Positions 38,694-47,788 of a stretch of DNA of 64,000 nucleotides are shown here, piece by piece; the first letter of the stretch is position 1; each line of letters starts with the position of its first letter. The notes below the pieces were generated by a model that saw nothing but the letters and a program-made list of their open reading frames with translations, did no database searches and was not told the DNA's origin. Source of the DNA: Lewinellaceae bacterium (lineage in GTDB: Bacteria > Bacteroidota > Bacteroidia > Chitinophagales > Saprospiraceae); assembly GCA_020636375.1 (NCBI GenBank), contig JACJXZ010000007.1:369260-433259 (forward strand), read 5' to 3'. The position numbers and the translations under genes were made by a program.

Positions 38694-41087
38694 CCTAAAC
38701 TCGCTCTTTTGATTCTTTGCCTCATCCCGGCTGCGCTTTTTGCCCAGGCCCCCTATTCCCGCGCCACTATCCGCCTCCACGGGCATACCCCGGCAGAACT
38801 GGCGGCGGTGGGGATTGACGTGACCCACGGCATCTGGGACGGCCCCCATGCCTTCACCTCCGAATTTTCTCAGGAGGAACTCGAGGCGCTGCGCCGGGCC
38901 GGCTTTTCCGCCGACATCCTCATCGCCGACGTGCAGGCCCGCTACCGGGAGCAGAACGCCCGGCTGGCCCAACAGGTGGAGCTGCGCTCCGGAGGAGACA
39001 GCTGCGACGCCCTGGTGACGAAGCAGTACCCCTTCGCCACGCCCGAACATTTCGTGCTGGGGTCGATGGGCGGTTTTTACACCTACGAGGAAATGCTCGA
39101 TCAGCTCGACGCCATGGCGGAGGAATACCCCCACCTGATCTCCGCCCGGCAGCCCGTCGGCGACATCCTGACCCACGAGGGGCGGCCCGTCTACTGGATG
39201 CGCCTGTCGGACAACCCCGACGAGGACGAAGATGAGCCGGAGCTGCTGTTCACCGCCCTGCACCACGCCCGGGAACCGAACAGCCTCAGCCAGCTCATCT
39301 TTTTTATGTGGTACGTGCTGGAGAACTACGAAAAGGACGCCGAGATCCGCGCCCTGGTCGACCACACGGAGCTGTATCTGATGCCCTGCCTCAACCCGGA
39401 CGGCTACATTTACAACCAAACCGCCGACCCGGACGGCGGCGGCTTCTGGCGGAAAAACCGGCGGGATAACGGCAACGGAGTCTATGGCGTGGACCTCAAC
39501 CGCAACTATGGTTACGAATGGGCTACGGGCATCGGCTCCAGCGCCGATCCGTTTTCCGACATTTATCACGGCCCAGCCGCCTTCTCCGAGCCGGAAACCC
39601 AGGCCGTGCGGCAGCTGTGCCTTGAGCATGATTTTCAAATTACCCTTAACTACCACACCGCCGGCAACCTGCTGATCTACCCCTGGACCCACTCCGGCCT
39701 GCCGACTCCCGACCAGAACCTCTTCGGGCCGCTCGCGCAAGAGATGTCGTACCAGAACTTTTTTCGAACAGGCACGATCACTGAGACCCTGGGCTATCTC
39801 GCCAACGGCAGCTCCGACGACTGGATGTACGGCGAACAAACCGAAAAGGGCAGGATTTTCGCCATGACGCCCGAGCTGGGCACCTCTTTTTGGCCCACCA
39901 TCGACCAGATCGAAACCAATTGCCTGGCCACCATGCACATGAACCTGACCGCCCTGCGGGCCGTGCACAACTTCGCGCTGCTGGAATACCCGCAGGTAAA
40001 ATACGTCACCGGCCAGGAACAGGATTTGGACTATACGATTCGCCGCATCGGCCTGATGGACGAGCTGTTTACGATCAGCCTGGCGCCGCTTTCCTCAAAC
40101 ATCGCCAGTACCGGCGGCCCCATAGGCTTCCGACTGGCGTACTGGGAATCCATCGCCGGCAGCTTTCCCGTCGTCCTGAACGACGACATCAGCGACGGCG
40201 ACGAGATCACCCTCCTGCTGGAACTGGACAACGGCGCCTGGCTGCGCCGCGACACCCTGCGCTGGATCTATTTCGATGGAGAATCCGGCTTCCTGGACGA
40301 GCTCGGCAGCGCGGACAACTGGCAGCAGGAAGAAACCGGCTGGGGCCTCACCACCGAAGAGTACTTCTCGCCGCCGTCCTCCTTTACCGATTCCCCCGGC
40401 GGCGATTATGCATTCATCTCCGAAAATTACCTGACGCTGAACCGCCGCATCCACATCCCGGACCCGGAGAAAGCCACCCTGTCTTTCAAAGCCCAGTGGG
40501 ACCTCTCCCGGACGGAGCCCGACTTTGCCCAGGTGTTGCTCTCCGTTAACGGCGGCGATTTCTTCCCGCTCTGCGGCAAATACACCCGGCGGCTCTACTA
40601 CACCGGGGCCGACTGGACGCCGGCCTACCTGAACCGCCTCTGGCCCTGGGTGGAGGAGGAGATCAGCCTGGCGCCCTACGTCGGGGCCGGCGACAGCATC
40701 GCCCTGCAGTTCGCGATGATCTCCGCCGGCGGCTCGGCCGACGGCTTCTACTTCGACGACCTGATCCTCGACCTGGGCGAAACGGCCACTACCGGCCCCC
40801 TCGCCCTGGTGCCGAAGGATTTCACAGTCATCACCGCCTACCCCAACCCCGCCCGCGGGCAGGTCACCGTAGAGGTGCGCTTTGCCGGGCAGGCCGGCCC
40901 GGTGCCTCAGCTGGAGGCCTACAACAGCCTGGGCCAGCGGGTGGCCGCCCTGCCTCTGCGCAGCACTGCCGGCAAGGGCCGCACCCGCGCCACGCTGGAC
41001 ACGAAGGGATGGCAACCCGGGCTGTACTACCTGAAAGTGAGGGGGCGGGGGCAGCTGCTGGGGCTGCGGAGGCTGGTGGTGGATTGA
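38691..41087 (+). CDS. T9SS-exported zinc carboxypeptidase, M14 family
   Basis: 798 residues. Signal peptide (LLILCLIPAALFAQ). M14 domain at about 125-430: zinc ligands H192 and E195 (HHAREP) and H322 (NYHTAG), substrate residues in LMPCLNPDGY and VDLNRNYGYEW, general base E395 in TPELGTSFWP. A beta-sandwich follows, then a MAM-like or jelly-roll segment (about 520-690, ending ADGFYFDDLILDLG), and a T9SS sorting domain (ITAYPNPARGQVTVEV, LYYLKVRGRG). Expected to trim C-terminal residues from peptides at the cell surface or outside. Its leader is a mobile-repeat copy. Confidence 0.93.
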   Translation: MPKLALLILCLIPAALFAQAPYSRATIRLHGHTPAELAAVGIDVTHGIWDGPHAFTSEFSQEELEALRRAGFSADILIADVQARYREQNARLAQQVELRSGGDSCDALVTKQYPFATPEHFVLGSMGGFYTYEEMLDQLDAMAEEYPHLISARQPVGDILTHEGRPVYWMRLSDNPDEDEDEPELLFTALHHAREPNSLSQLIFFMWYVLENYEKDAEIRALVDHTELYLMPCLNPDGYIYNQTADPDGGGFWRKNRRDNGNGVYGVDLNRNYGYEWATGIGSSADPFSDIYHGPAAFSEPETQAVRQLCLEHDFQITLNYHTAGNLLIYPWTHSGLPTPDQNLFGPLAQEMSYQNFFRTGTITETLGYLANGSSDDWMYGEQTEKGRIFAMTPELGTSFWPTIDQIETNCLATMHMNLTALRAVHNFALLEYPQVKYVTGQEQDLDYTIRRIGLMDELFTISLAPLSSNIASTGGPIGFRLAYWESIAGSFPVVLNDDISDGDEITLLLELDNGAWLRRDTLRWIYFDGESGFLDELGSADNWQQEETGWGLTTEEYFSPPSSFTDSPGGDYAFISENYLTLNRRIHIPDPEKATLSFKAQWDLSRTEPDFAQVLLSVNGGDFFPLCGKYTRRLYYTGADWTPAYLNRLWPWVEEEISLAPYVGAGDSIALQFAMISAGGSADGFYFDDLILDLGETATTGPLALVPKDFTVITAYPNPARGQVTVEVRFAGQAGPVPQLEAYNSLGQRVAALPLRSTAGKGRTRATLDTKGWQPGLYYLKVRGRGQLLGLRRLVVD

Positions 41088-41101
41088 TGGCGTGGTGATA
41101 C

Positions 41102-41133
41102 GGTGTTGTGGTGTTGTGGTGTTGTGGTGTTGT
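41102..41133 (+). repeat. Octamer tandem array, 4 perfect units of GGTGTTGT
   Basis: 32 bases, four exact copies, 15 bases after the M14 peptidase stop codon. Confidence 0.85.
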
Positions 41134-41259
41134 GGCACTCCCATTTGTCGGAATAAATACGGAAACAGGTGCTTTTTTGTAACTATCTCGGTCAGCGGCA
41201 GAAAATGCCGTCTGCGGTCAACCTAAATAAACTTTTTTTCATCATTAAAATTATCATCC

Positions 41260-42306
41260 ATGAAAAACATGCTCCTATTACCCATTTGCCTGGTCCTGTT
41301 TTCTCCCTTTTCCGTGGGCCAGGTCACGGACGTAATTACCGGGCTGAACGAGCCCAACCGGCTCTTTCGCTTCGGGGATTATTTGTTCTTTACCCACAGC
41401 AACAGTTCGATCTCAAAATTTGACTTTACTGTAGACCCGCCGGTTGTCATTGACCTGGCGGCCGGGCTGGGTGAACTGGGCAGCATGGCGCTGCATGGCA
41501 ATGACCTGTACTTCACCCGGTTTCAGGGAAATATAGTCTCCAAAATAGACATCACGGCCAGCGCGCCAGTTCCGGTAGATGTCGTGACCGGCATTGACAA
41601 ACCGAATGGCCTGGTGCTGCACGGCGATGAATTGTACATTTCCCAGTCCTTGAACGGCACTATTTCGAAGATTGACCTGACTCAGCCCAACCCCACGCCG
41701 GCCGAAGTCGTTGGCGGCATGGACTTCCCTTCCTGCATGGCGATCCAGGATAATTACCTCTACGTGTCGGAAATTTGGGGAGACAAAATCTCCAGGATCG
41801 ACCTTGCCGACAGCCTGCCTGCCCTTACCAGCGTAATCACCGGGATCGACGGCCCGATCGGGCTGCAGTTCCACGGCAATGAATTGTTCATCGTGGAATC
41901 TTCAGGCGGCAGAATCTTGATGGCCGACGTTACCGACGACCTCCCCATCCCCCTTCAGGAATTGGCCACCGGGCTGGATAGCCCAAGCGACCTGGCCCTG
42001 GGCGGGAATGAGATTTTCGTTTGCGGCAGATACGAAGGCAGAATTTATAAGCTGGATTATGTTTTGAGCACAAAAACGGCCGGCGTGGATTCCCAAATCA
42101 CGCTTTTTCCGAACCCTTCGAATGGCTTCCTGTTTCTGTCCAATGTCCGGGACCCCACGCCGTACCGTATATACAGCCTGGACGGGAAAAAAGTATCGGA
42201 AGGGGAGTTTGTCCCTGGCGGGCAAATTGACGTGAGGCGCCTGCCTCCGGGAATGTTCGTCCTGCAATTGGCAGGCGGCCGTGCCGTGCCGTTTGTCAAA
42301 CGATGA
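41260..42306 (+). CDS. T9SS-exported beta-propeller protein
   Basis: 348 residues. Signal peptide (LLPICLVLFSPFSVGQ). Six repeats of about 47 residues with a common wording: VITGLNEPNRLFRFGDYLFF, VVTGIDKPNGLVLHGDELYI, VITGIDGPIGLQFHGNELFI, LATGLDSPSDLALGGNEIFV. This is an NHL/SMP-30-like propeller. The C-terminal 75 residues are a T9SS sorting domain (ITLFPNPSNGFLFLSN, IYSLDGKKVSEGEF, LPPGMFVLQL). Probably a surface binding protein; no catalytic residues seen. Confidence 0.88.
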   Translation: MKNMLLLPICLVLFSPFSVGQVTDVITGLNEPNRLFRFGDYLFFTHSNSSISKFDFTVDPPVVIDLAAGLGELGSMALHGNDLYFTRFQGNIVSKIDITASAPVPVDVVTGIDKPNGLVLHGDELYISQSLNGTISKIDLTQPNPTPAEVVGGMDFPSCMAIQDNYLYVSEIWGDKISRIDLADSLPALTSVITGIDGPIGLQFHGNELFIVESSGGRILMADVTDDLPIPLQELATGLDSPSDLALGGNEIFVCGRYEGRIYKLDYVLSTKTAGVDSQITLFPNPSNGFLFLSNVRDPTPYRIYSLDGKKVSEGEFVPGGQIDVRRLPPGMFVLQLAGGRAVPFVKR

Positions 42307-42424
42307 GCAGGTTGAGCACTGGGTTTGGCTTATTTGTGTGAATGTGTAATGGTTTTACACATTTACACAATCCAGCAAGTGCCCGGCACCGCAGCATCGA
42401 ATAACAAAATATTTTCGCGCAGCA

Positions 42425-42456
42425 TTTGCTTTTTTTCAAAAAACCGCTTACATTTG
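42425..42456 (+). promoter_or_regulatory. Bacteroidota-type promoter of the initiator tRNA transcript
   Basis: TTTG at 42425-42428, 20 bases, TACATTTG at 42449-42456: a perfect match to TTTG, about 20 bases, TAnnTTTG. The predicted start near 42463 places both tandem tRNA-mimic units and the tRNA in one transcript. Confidence 0.6.
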
Positions 42457-42544
42457 CATGCCCAACAAAAAAGCGAGAAAGTTCGCTGGGGGTTTGTTCC
42501 CGGAATTACGCCTGTCAGAGGGCAATAAATCCAGGAATAATTCA

Positions 42545-42678
42545 ACATCGCGGAGTGGAGTCCCGCTTTTTTCGAAAAGCGGGATAACTCGTCGGGCGAT
42601 GTAAACCTAACATCGCGGAGTGGAGTCCCGCTTTTTTCGAAAAGCGGGATAACTCGTCGGGCGATGTAAACCTAACAT
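42545..42678 (+). repeat. Two 65-bp tandem units that mimic the 5' half of the adjacent tRNA
   Basis: Each unit starts with the tRNA's first 12 bases, CGCGGAGTGGAG (42549-42560 and 42614-42625). Next comes a 10-bp hairpin (TCCCGCTTTT and AAAAGCGGGA around TTCG), then CTCGTCGGGC, which the tRNA also has, then GATGTAAACCTAAC. In effect the D-loop is replaced by a hairpin and the anticodon loop by GATG. ACATCGC before and GCGATGT after also pair, closing each unit. The spacing between units, and from the second unit to the tRNA, is exactly 65 bases. Confidence 0.85.
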
Positions 42679-42751
<73 letters not shown>

Positions 42752-42760
42752 CAAAACCTT

Positions 42761-42798
42761 AAAAGCCATTTCGGGCATTTGCCCGAAATGGCTTTTTT
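42761..42798. terminator. Strong bidirectional terminator after the tRNA
   Basis: AAAAGCCATTTCGGGC, loop ATTT, GCCCGAAATGGCTTTT then TT: a perfect 16-bp stem. It also serves the convergent lipoprotein gene ending at 42805, because the reverse strand reads GGCTTTT after the stem. Confidence 0.92.
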
Positions 42799-42804
42799 AT
42801 TCCC

Positions 42805-43896
42805 TCAATAGCTATCATAAAAAATATTACCCCACGCAAGATAATAGCCGCTCTGGTTGTCGTAGATGCCGCCCCAGTCGTACGCGCCGGGTGTGGTGAC
42901 AGTGCCGTCGCCGTTGGTGTCTCCTTTGCGGGAATCGTCTTTGATGGAGGTGAAGGCGACGCCGCTGCCGTTGTGGTTGGAGAGCGCCGTTGCGCCCTGT
43001 TCGAGGTTTAAGTAGCTGTCCGGCATGAATTTCAGGACCACGTTATTGCCCAGGATGAGGGTTCCGGTATAGTCGACCCACCAGTCGACGTCGTCGATGA
43101 CGAAGGGTACTTCCGTTTCTTCCCAGCGGATGGTGGTTTCGATGTCGGCGCCCCAGTCCAGGAATATCCCGTTGTATTTATTCGTTTCGGAGGCGTCTGC
43201 CGGGTTGTGGAAAGTATTGGAATTGTCGATGTCGATCACGCCGCTGATGGTGAGGGGGATTTTGTTGCCGTAAAAGGTATTGTTTTGAATAACCGAACCG
43301 GCAAGGGCCTCGGCGGCGTTCAGCGCCCCTTCGACGCTGCCCAGCTCGCCGCCCTCGTTGTAGGCGAATGTGCAGTTGCGCACGGTAGTCCTGGAGTCGA
43401 ACAGGTCGAGGGTGGTGCCGGACCGGCCGCCGTACAGGAACTGGCAATAGGAAAAGCTGGAACCATTGAGCCCGTTCGTGCTTATTGCCCCCCAGTCTCC
43501 GCTCATCGGGCTGGTGGCATTTCCGTCCTTGTTGGTGTCTCCGCCGTGGGCGTCATCCTTTAAAGAGGTGAAAATGATCGGAGCGGAACTCGTTCCCTGG
43601 GCGATAAGGGTCCCGCTGCCCCCCAGGTTGAGGTAAGGCCCGTCCGAAGCGTGGAACTTGATGATCGTGCCGGCTTCGATGGTCAGGGTGTTTTTTACGT
43701 AAAAGTCCCAGGCTGTAATGACATAGATGTAGTCGTTGCTCCACGTAGTCGGTGCGTCGATGTCGTCGGTAATGTAAATGATGTCATCTGAAGGATTCGG
43801 CCCGGGGTCGCCGTTTTCGTCTTTGGGGCATCCCCAGAACAGAACCAGCGCACAGGCCAGGAACAGGTGTGGCAGGAAATTTAATGAGCGTTTCAT
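42805..43896 (-). CDS. Lipoprotein with right-handed beta-helix repeats
   Basis: 363 residues. Signal peptide with lipobox LFWGC. The body is a parallel beta-helix of the pectate-lyase type: VRNCTFAYNEGG, VIQNNTFYGNKIPLTISG, FHNPADASETNKYNGIFL. Two long internal repeats exist: TSLKDDAHGGDTNKDGNATS with DWGAIS, and TSIKDDSRKGDTNGDGTVTT with DWGGIY; both contain D-rich calcium-like loops. No catalytic residues visible. Expected at the cell surface as a binding or polysaccharide-related protein. Confidence 0.82.
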   Translation of the reverse strand: MKRSLNFLPHLFLACALVLFWGCPKDENGDPGPNPSDDIIYITDDIDAPTTWSNDYIYVITAWDFYVKNTLTIEAGTIIKFHASDGPYLNLGGSGTLIAQGTSSAPIIFTSLKDDAHGGDTNKDGNATSPMSGDWGAISTNGLNGSSFSYCQFLYGGRSGTTLDLFDSRTTVRNCTFAYNEGGELGSVEGALNAAEALAGSVIQNNTFYGNKIPLTISGVIDIDNSNTFHNPADASETNKYNGIFLDWGADIETTIRWEETEVPFVIDDVDWWVDYTGTLILGNNVVLKFMPDSYLNLEQGATALSNHNGSGVAFTSIKDDSRKGDTNGDGTVTTPGAYDWGGIYDNQSGYYLAWGNIFYDSY

Positions 43897-44053
43897 TTGA
43901 TTTGGTTTTAAGGTATAAAATCAGGAATAGCCTATCCTGCTTCATAAGCATTTTGAAGCTCAAATGGGATGACTTTTCTTCAGCCTGGCCGTTGATTTTT
44001 GTCAGCAGTGGGGCGGAAGCGGGCGGTTTCAGGCAGGGCGGGCGAGCATTCCT

Positions 44054-44449
44054 TCATTCCTTCATCCCATACACCTGCACCGTCAGCTCCAGCCGGTGCC
44101 CGTCGGGGTCGTCGAAATAAATGGAGTGGAAGTGGTGGTGGTCCTGAAATTCCCAGTCGATACCTTGCTCTGTGAGGTGGGTTTTGGCCTTCCCGAAGTT
44201 TTCCTGGTCCACCCGGAAGGCGTAGTGGTGGGCGCGCACCCAGTCGCCCGGCGGCGGCAGGTGGGCATCCCGGCTTTGGGTAGGGAAGAGGGCGATGCCG
44301 GTCTGCCCGGCTACCATGAAGATGGGGAAAGGCCCCCATTCTTTGGGTTGCAGGCGTTTCAGGCCAAGGATTTTTTCGTACCATTCGGCGGAACGGTGGA
44401 TGTCGCGCACGCGCAGAGCGACGTGGTCGAGGCGCTGGAGTGTGAGCAT
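44054..44449 (-). CDS. VOC-family (glyoxalase fold) protein
   Basis: 131 residues from the ATG at 44449 (MLTLQRLDHVALRVRD). Two beta-alpha-beta-beta-beta modules: the first strand DHVALRV with a metal-type histidine, the second module with HHYAFRVDQENF, and the C-terminal IYFDDPDGHRLELTV containing the acidic ligand position. Family members are metal enzymes such as glyoxalase, dioxygenase or fosfomycin-resistance proteins; the substrate is not readable. Single gene. Confidence 0.85.
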   Translation of the reverse strand: MLTLQRLDHVALRVRDIHRSAEWYEKILGLKRLQPKEWGPFPIFMVAGQTGIALFPTQSRDAHLPPPGDWVRAHHYAFRVDQENFGKAKTHLTEQGIDWEFQDHHHFHSIYFDDPDGHRLELTVQVYGMKE

Positions 44450-44566
44450 ATTTTTTGGATAAGGCAATCTTAAATGAAATCAGAGCGTTCGACTTCCCTA
44501 AACAATTAATTGGCTATATAAAGCAACCGGCAGAAGAGAATCCCCTTCCCTCTAATTAATACGCGG

Positions 44567-45040
44567 CTATCGAAATATCTCTTTTAACTCCAGCTCCACC
44601 TCCAGCCGGGGATCCTCCAGCCTGCCCTCTTTGGCAAAAAGCTGGTATTCTCCCGGCGTGCTGAACACATAAATGGACCGCAAATCAGGCAGCACGAGCC
44701 AATACGACAAAACGCCGGCCTCAAAGTAAGCGGCCGACTTGGCGATCAGCTCAGCCAGGCTCTGGGAAGGGGAGAGGATTTCGATTACGCCCAGCGGCGC
44801 GTTTTCCAGGCGGGTTTCGTCCTCGCCGGGCGTGAATTCCATGGAGGGGTAAATGGCGATGTCGGGGACTTTCTCCTTCGAAGAGATAATAATGCTAACC
44901 TCGCTGAGCGCTCGGTATTTTCCCTGGTACTTCGTCCCTAACAGGATGACAAGGTTGGTCTGAACGATGGAATGATTTTTACTGGGCACAGGCTTGTCTC
45001 TTTCCAGCTCGTACTCCGATTTTGCAACTGCTGTGTCCAT
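44567..45040 (-). CDS. Uma2-family (DUF820) endonuclease-like protein
   Basis: 157 residues. PD-(D/E)XK-like core: VPDIAIYPSMEF (about 58-69), PLGVIEILSPSQS (about 82-94), then AAYFEAGVLSYWLVLPDLRS and the C-terminal LELKEIF. This is the typical Uma2 layout common in cyanobacteria and Bacteroidota, often in many copies. Nuclease activity is a family prediction; the biological role is unknown. Confidence 0.85.
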   Translation of the reverse strand: MDTAVAKSEYELERDKPVPSKNHSIVQTNLVILLGTKYQGKYRALSEVSIIISSKEKVPDIAIYPSMEFTPGEDETRLENAPLGVIEILSPSQSLAELIAKSAAYFEAGVLSYWLVLPDLRSIYVFSTPGEYQLFAKEGRLEDPRLEVELELKEIFR

Positions 45041-45102
45041 TGATTCTCTTTTTTCGATCGTTCAAGATACTAACATTCCGGGAGATTTGCCAGGGGGCGC
45101 GT

Positions 45103-45490
45103 AGTTGGCGGTTCGCAGTTGGCGGTCCACAGTTGGCGGTCCACAGTTCGCTGTTGGCAGTTGGCTTTGGGTACTGTCAGCCGCCAGCTCACCCCAATTT
45201 CCCCCATAACTTATTCGTCTTACGCTGAAAGCTGTCAAGTTTTTCAACCATATTTTTCTTCATCAGGCAGAACTGCCGAGCAGACGTAGATGTCAACGAC
45301 CAAATCCATTCCGATACTCCAGATTTCGTAATCGCGGAAGTTCCTCATTTTGTGGGTTTTGATGTTTGTGATTGGCTGTTGGGGTTGGGTGCCGTCAGCC
45401 ACGAACCGCGCACCACGAATGGCGAACAGCGAACCCCGAACCGCGCACCGCGCACCGCGAATGGCGAACAGCGCACCGCGAACAGCGCAC
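45103..45490. repeat. Degenerate GAACAGCGCACC / AGTTGGCGGTCC tandem stretches in a 465-base gap
   Basis: 45103-45167 repeats CAGTTGGCGGTCCA-like words; 45390-45490 repeats GCGAACAGCG, CGCACCGCGAA and CACGAATGGCG. The gap from 45041 to 45505 holds no convincing gene; the open frames there are low-complexity products of these repeats. Confidence 0.6.
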
Positions 45491-45505
45491 CCCGCCCCTC
45501 CGCCC

Positions 45506-46840
45506 TCACCCCAGAAAACTCAGCAAAATCCCCGCCGCCACTGCCGAGCCGATGACCCCGGCCACGTTGGGTGCCATGGCGTGCATCAGCAGGTGGTTGT
45601 GGGGGTCTTCCCGCAGGCCCTCCATCTGCACCACGCGGGCGCTGTCGGGCACAGCGGATACGCCGGCGGCCCCGATCAGGGGGTTGATCTTGTTTTCCTT
45701 GTTCAGGAAGAGGTTCATTGCTTTAGCGAAGAGGACGCCGCCGGCAGTGGCCACCATGAAGGACAGGGCGCCCAGCACGAAGATCAGGATGGACTGGGGC
45801 GTGAGGAACACGTCGGCCTGGGTGGAGGCGCCCACGGTCAGCCCCAGCAGGATGGTCACGATGTCGATCAGGGAGGTGCGGGCCGTTTCGGCCAGGCGCT
45901 TGGTGACGCCCGACTCCTTGAGCAGGTTGCCGAAAAAGAGCATGCCCAGCAGCGGCAGGGCGCTGGGGGAGATGAAGGTAGTGAGCAACAGGCCGATGAT
46001 GGGGAAGAGGATTTTCTCGGTTTTCCCTACCGCCCGCGGCGGCTTCATCCGGATGAGCCGCTCCTTGTGGGTGGTGAGCAGGCGCATGATGGGCGGCTGC
46101 AGCACCGGCACCAGGGCCATATAAGAGTAGGCGGCGATGGCGATGGGCCCGATGAGGTTCTGGGCGTAGATGGGCGCGCCATCGACGGCATAGTCGACGA
46201 TATTGACCCCGCTGGCGAGCTTGGAAGACAGGAAGATGGCCGTCGGCCCGTCGGCGCCGCCGATGATGCCAATGGCGCCGGCCTCAGCGGGGTAGAAGCC
46301 CAACATCAGCGCGCCGATGAAGGTAGCGAAGATGCCGATCTGCGCCGCCGCGCCCAGCAGCATGAGCCGCGGGTTGGAGATGAGGGAGGAGAAGTCCGTC
46401 ATCGCTCCGATGCCCAGGAAGATGAGGGGCGGGTAAATGCCCTTGATCACCCCGAAGTACAGGTAGTTCAGCACGCTGCCCGGCTCGTAGATGCCGACCT
46501 GCAGGTTGGCGTCCAGCTTAAATGGAATATTGCCCAGCAGGATGCCCAGGCCGATGGGGATGAGCAACAGCGGTTCGTAGTGGTAGCGGATAGCGAGGTA
46601 GATGAAAAACAGGCCGACCAGGATCATCACGATGTTGCCAAGGCGGACGTTGGCGAAACCGGTATATTCGTAGAAGGTGCGCACGGCCTGCAACGCAGCT
46701 CTGCTTTCGCCCGTGTCGGCGTCCGCCGCCGGCGCTTCCACCTGCGTTGGCGTTTGGGAAACGGAGTCAGCTACGGTCTGGGCCATGCCGGGCGTGAGCA
46801 GGGTGGCCAGCAAGATGAATAATGCGATGGCTTTTTTCAT
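45506..46840 (-). CDS. mmdB: Sodium-translocating decarboxylase beta subunit (MmdB/OadB)
   Basis: 444 residues with an N-terminal signal-like segment (LFILLATLLTPGMA) and about ten hydrophobic segments. The diagnostic pore motif IGIIGGADGPTAIFLSSKLA is present, with the sodium-coordinating aspartate, plus GNLLKESGVTKRL and the C-terminal VVQMEGLREDPHNHLLMHAM. It couples decarboxylation of the carboxybiotin partner to sodium export across the inner membrane. Last gene of the mmd operon, 12 bases after the biotin protein gene. Confidence 0.94.
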   Translation of the reverse strand: MKKAIALFILLATLLTPGMAQTVADSVSQTPTQVEAPAADADTGESRAALQAVRTFYEYTGFANVRLGNIVMILVGLFFIYLAIRYHYEPLLLIPIGLGILLGNIPFKLDANLQVGIYEPGSVLNYLYFGVIKGIYPPLIFLGIGAMTDFSSLISNPRLMLLGAAAQIGIFATFIGALMLGFYPAEAGAIGIIGGADGPTAIFLSSKLASGVNIVDYAVDGAPIYAQNLIGPIAIAAYSYMALVPVLQPPIMRLLTTHKERLIRMKPPRAVGKTEKILFPIIGLLLTTFISPSALPLLGMLFFGNLLKESGVTKRLAETARTSLIDIVTILLGLTVGASTQADVFLTPQSILIFVLGALSFMVATAGGVLFAKAMNLFLNKENKINPLIGAAGVSAVPDSARVVQMEGLREDPHNHLLMHAMAPNVAGVIGSAVAAGILLSFLG

Positions 46841-46852
46841 GGCTGATAGGCT

Positions 46853-47281
46853 TTAATCCAGTACGACGAGGACGTCGTTCTGCAGGACGGAATCGCCCTC
46901 TTTGACTTTGATCTGAGCCACTTTGCCAGCCTTTTCCGCCGTGATGTTGTTTTCCATCTTCATGGCTTCCATGATCAGCAGGGTGTCTCCTTTTTTGACT
47001 TCATCGCCGACTTTGACCAGGATCTTCAGGATGGTGCCGGGCAGCGGCGTCTTGATGGAAACCGACGGGTTGGCGGCTTTGGAAATGCCGGCCTCCTCCG
47101 GGCTCGGCTTGGGCACCGCCTGCCGCACCAGGCGGGGCGTCTTGGTCTTTTCCTTCGCTTCGCGCCGCACTTCCACCGAATAGTGGGTACCGTTGACTTC
47201 CAGCTCGACGACGTCGTTCTCGAAATGCAGGATGTCGACTTCGTAATCGTGGCCTTTTATGGTGAATTTGTATTTCTTCAT
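46853..47281 (-). CDS. mmdC: Biotin carboxyl carrier subunit of the decarboxylase (MmdC-like)
   Basis: 142 residues. The C-terminal 70 are a biotinyl domain with the attachment motif EAMKMENN; the biotinylated lysine is K108. The N-terminal 50 residues resemble the MmdC/carboxylase linker (FTIKGHDYEVDILHFENDVV), joined by a Pro-rich hinge (about 50-72). It shuttles the carboxyl group from the alpha subunit to the beta subunit. Its ATG overlaps the OadG stop by 4 bases, indicating coupled translation. Confidence 0.93.
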   Translation of the reverse strand: MKKYKFTIKGHDYEVDILHFENDVVELEVNGTHYSVEVRREAKEKTKTPRLVRQAVPKPSPEEAGISKAANPSVSIKTPLPGTILKILVKVGDEVKKGDTLLIMEAMKMENNITAEKAGKVAQIKVKEGDSVLQNDVLVVLD

Positions 47282-47625
47282 GGTTTAAGGTTTTTCATTA
47301 CCCCAAAGATTTTGGAACTCCAGGGCGAGTAACGCTTGGAAATCTTTTTGATGGTCATGATGGTGTCCTCTTCGTCGTGCACCTCGTTGAAATAGAGGTA
47401 CAGGGCCGTGGCGATGGCGGCGCTTTCGTTGCCGACGAGCACGACGCTTTCGTCTTCCCGGATATCCTTTCCCTGCCGCCGCAGGCGGGAGCGGATGCGG
47501 GCGTGCAGGATGTCGGGCAGGTAGCGAAAGACGAAGTACAGCAGGCTCAGCGCCAGCAGCACGACCAGGTAGCCGACTCCGGAGATGAGCAGTCCGTCGA
47601 TGATGGTGGGCCAGTCGATACTCAT
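47278..47625 (-). CDS. OadG-like gamma/delta subunit of the sodium-pumping decarboxylase
   Basis: 115 residues. One N-terminal transmembrane helix (about 10-32: LLISGVGYLVVLLALSLLYF), a basic segment (ARIRSRLRRQG), then a short soluble domain found in OadG proteins of Bacteroidota (GNESAAIATALYLYFNEVHD). It anchors and assembles the alpha and biotin subunits on the membrane part. Second structural gene of the operon after mmdA, with an 8-mer repeat array between them. Confidence 0.85.
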   Translation of the reverse strand: MSIDWPTIIDGLLISGVGYLVVLLALSLLYFVFRYLPDILHARIRSRLRRQGKDIREDESVVLVGNESAAIATALYLYFNEVHDEEDTIMTIKKISKRYSPWSSKIFGVMKNLKP

Positions 47626-47707
47626 TGTTATATTGTTATAGGAGTGTTATATTGTTATATTGCTGGCCAAAGGCAGCACAATGTGGTTCTGTTGGGTAAC
47701 CAGTTTA

Positions 47708-47787
47708 ACCATTCAGCCATTCAGCCATATAGCCATATAGCCATATAACAATATAGCAATATGACAATATAACCATATAGCCATCCC
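47708..47787. repeat. Octamer tandem array, 10 units of the GCCATATA type
   Basis: Ten 8-base units in register (two ending ATTCA, then GCCATATA variants and ACAATATA variants) immediately downstream of the mmdA stop. Just upstream, 47632-47665 repeats GTTATATT, its complement. The two halves can pair (TATATTGTTATA with ACAATATA words), so the region may form a hairpin in the mmd transcript. Confidence 0.7.
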
Positions 47788-47788
47788 C

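Noticed and set aside
42545..42678. CRISPR-like array
   Set aside because: Only two identical adjacent 65-bp units with no unique spacers; the units share words with the neighbouring tRNA instead.
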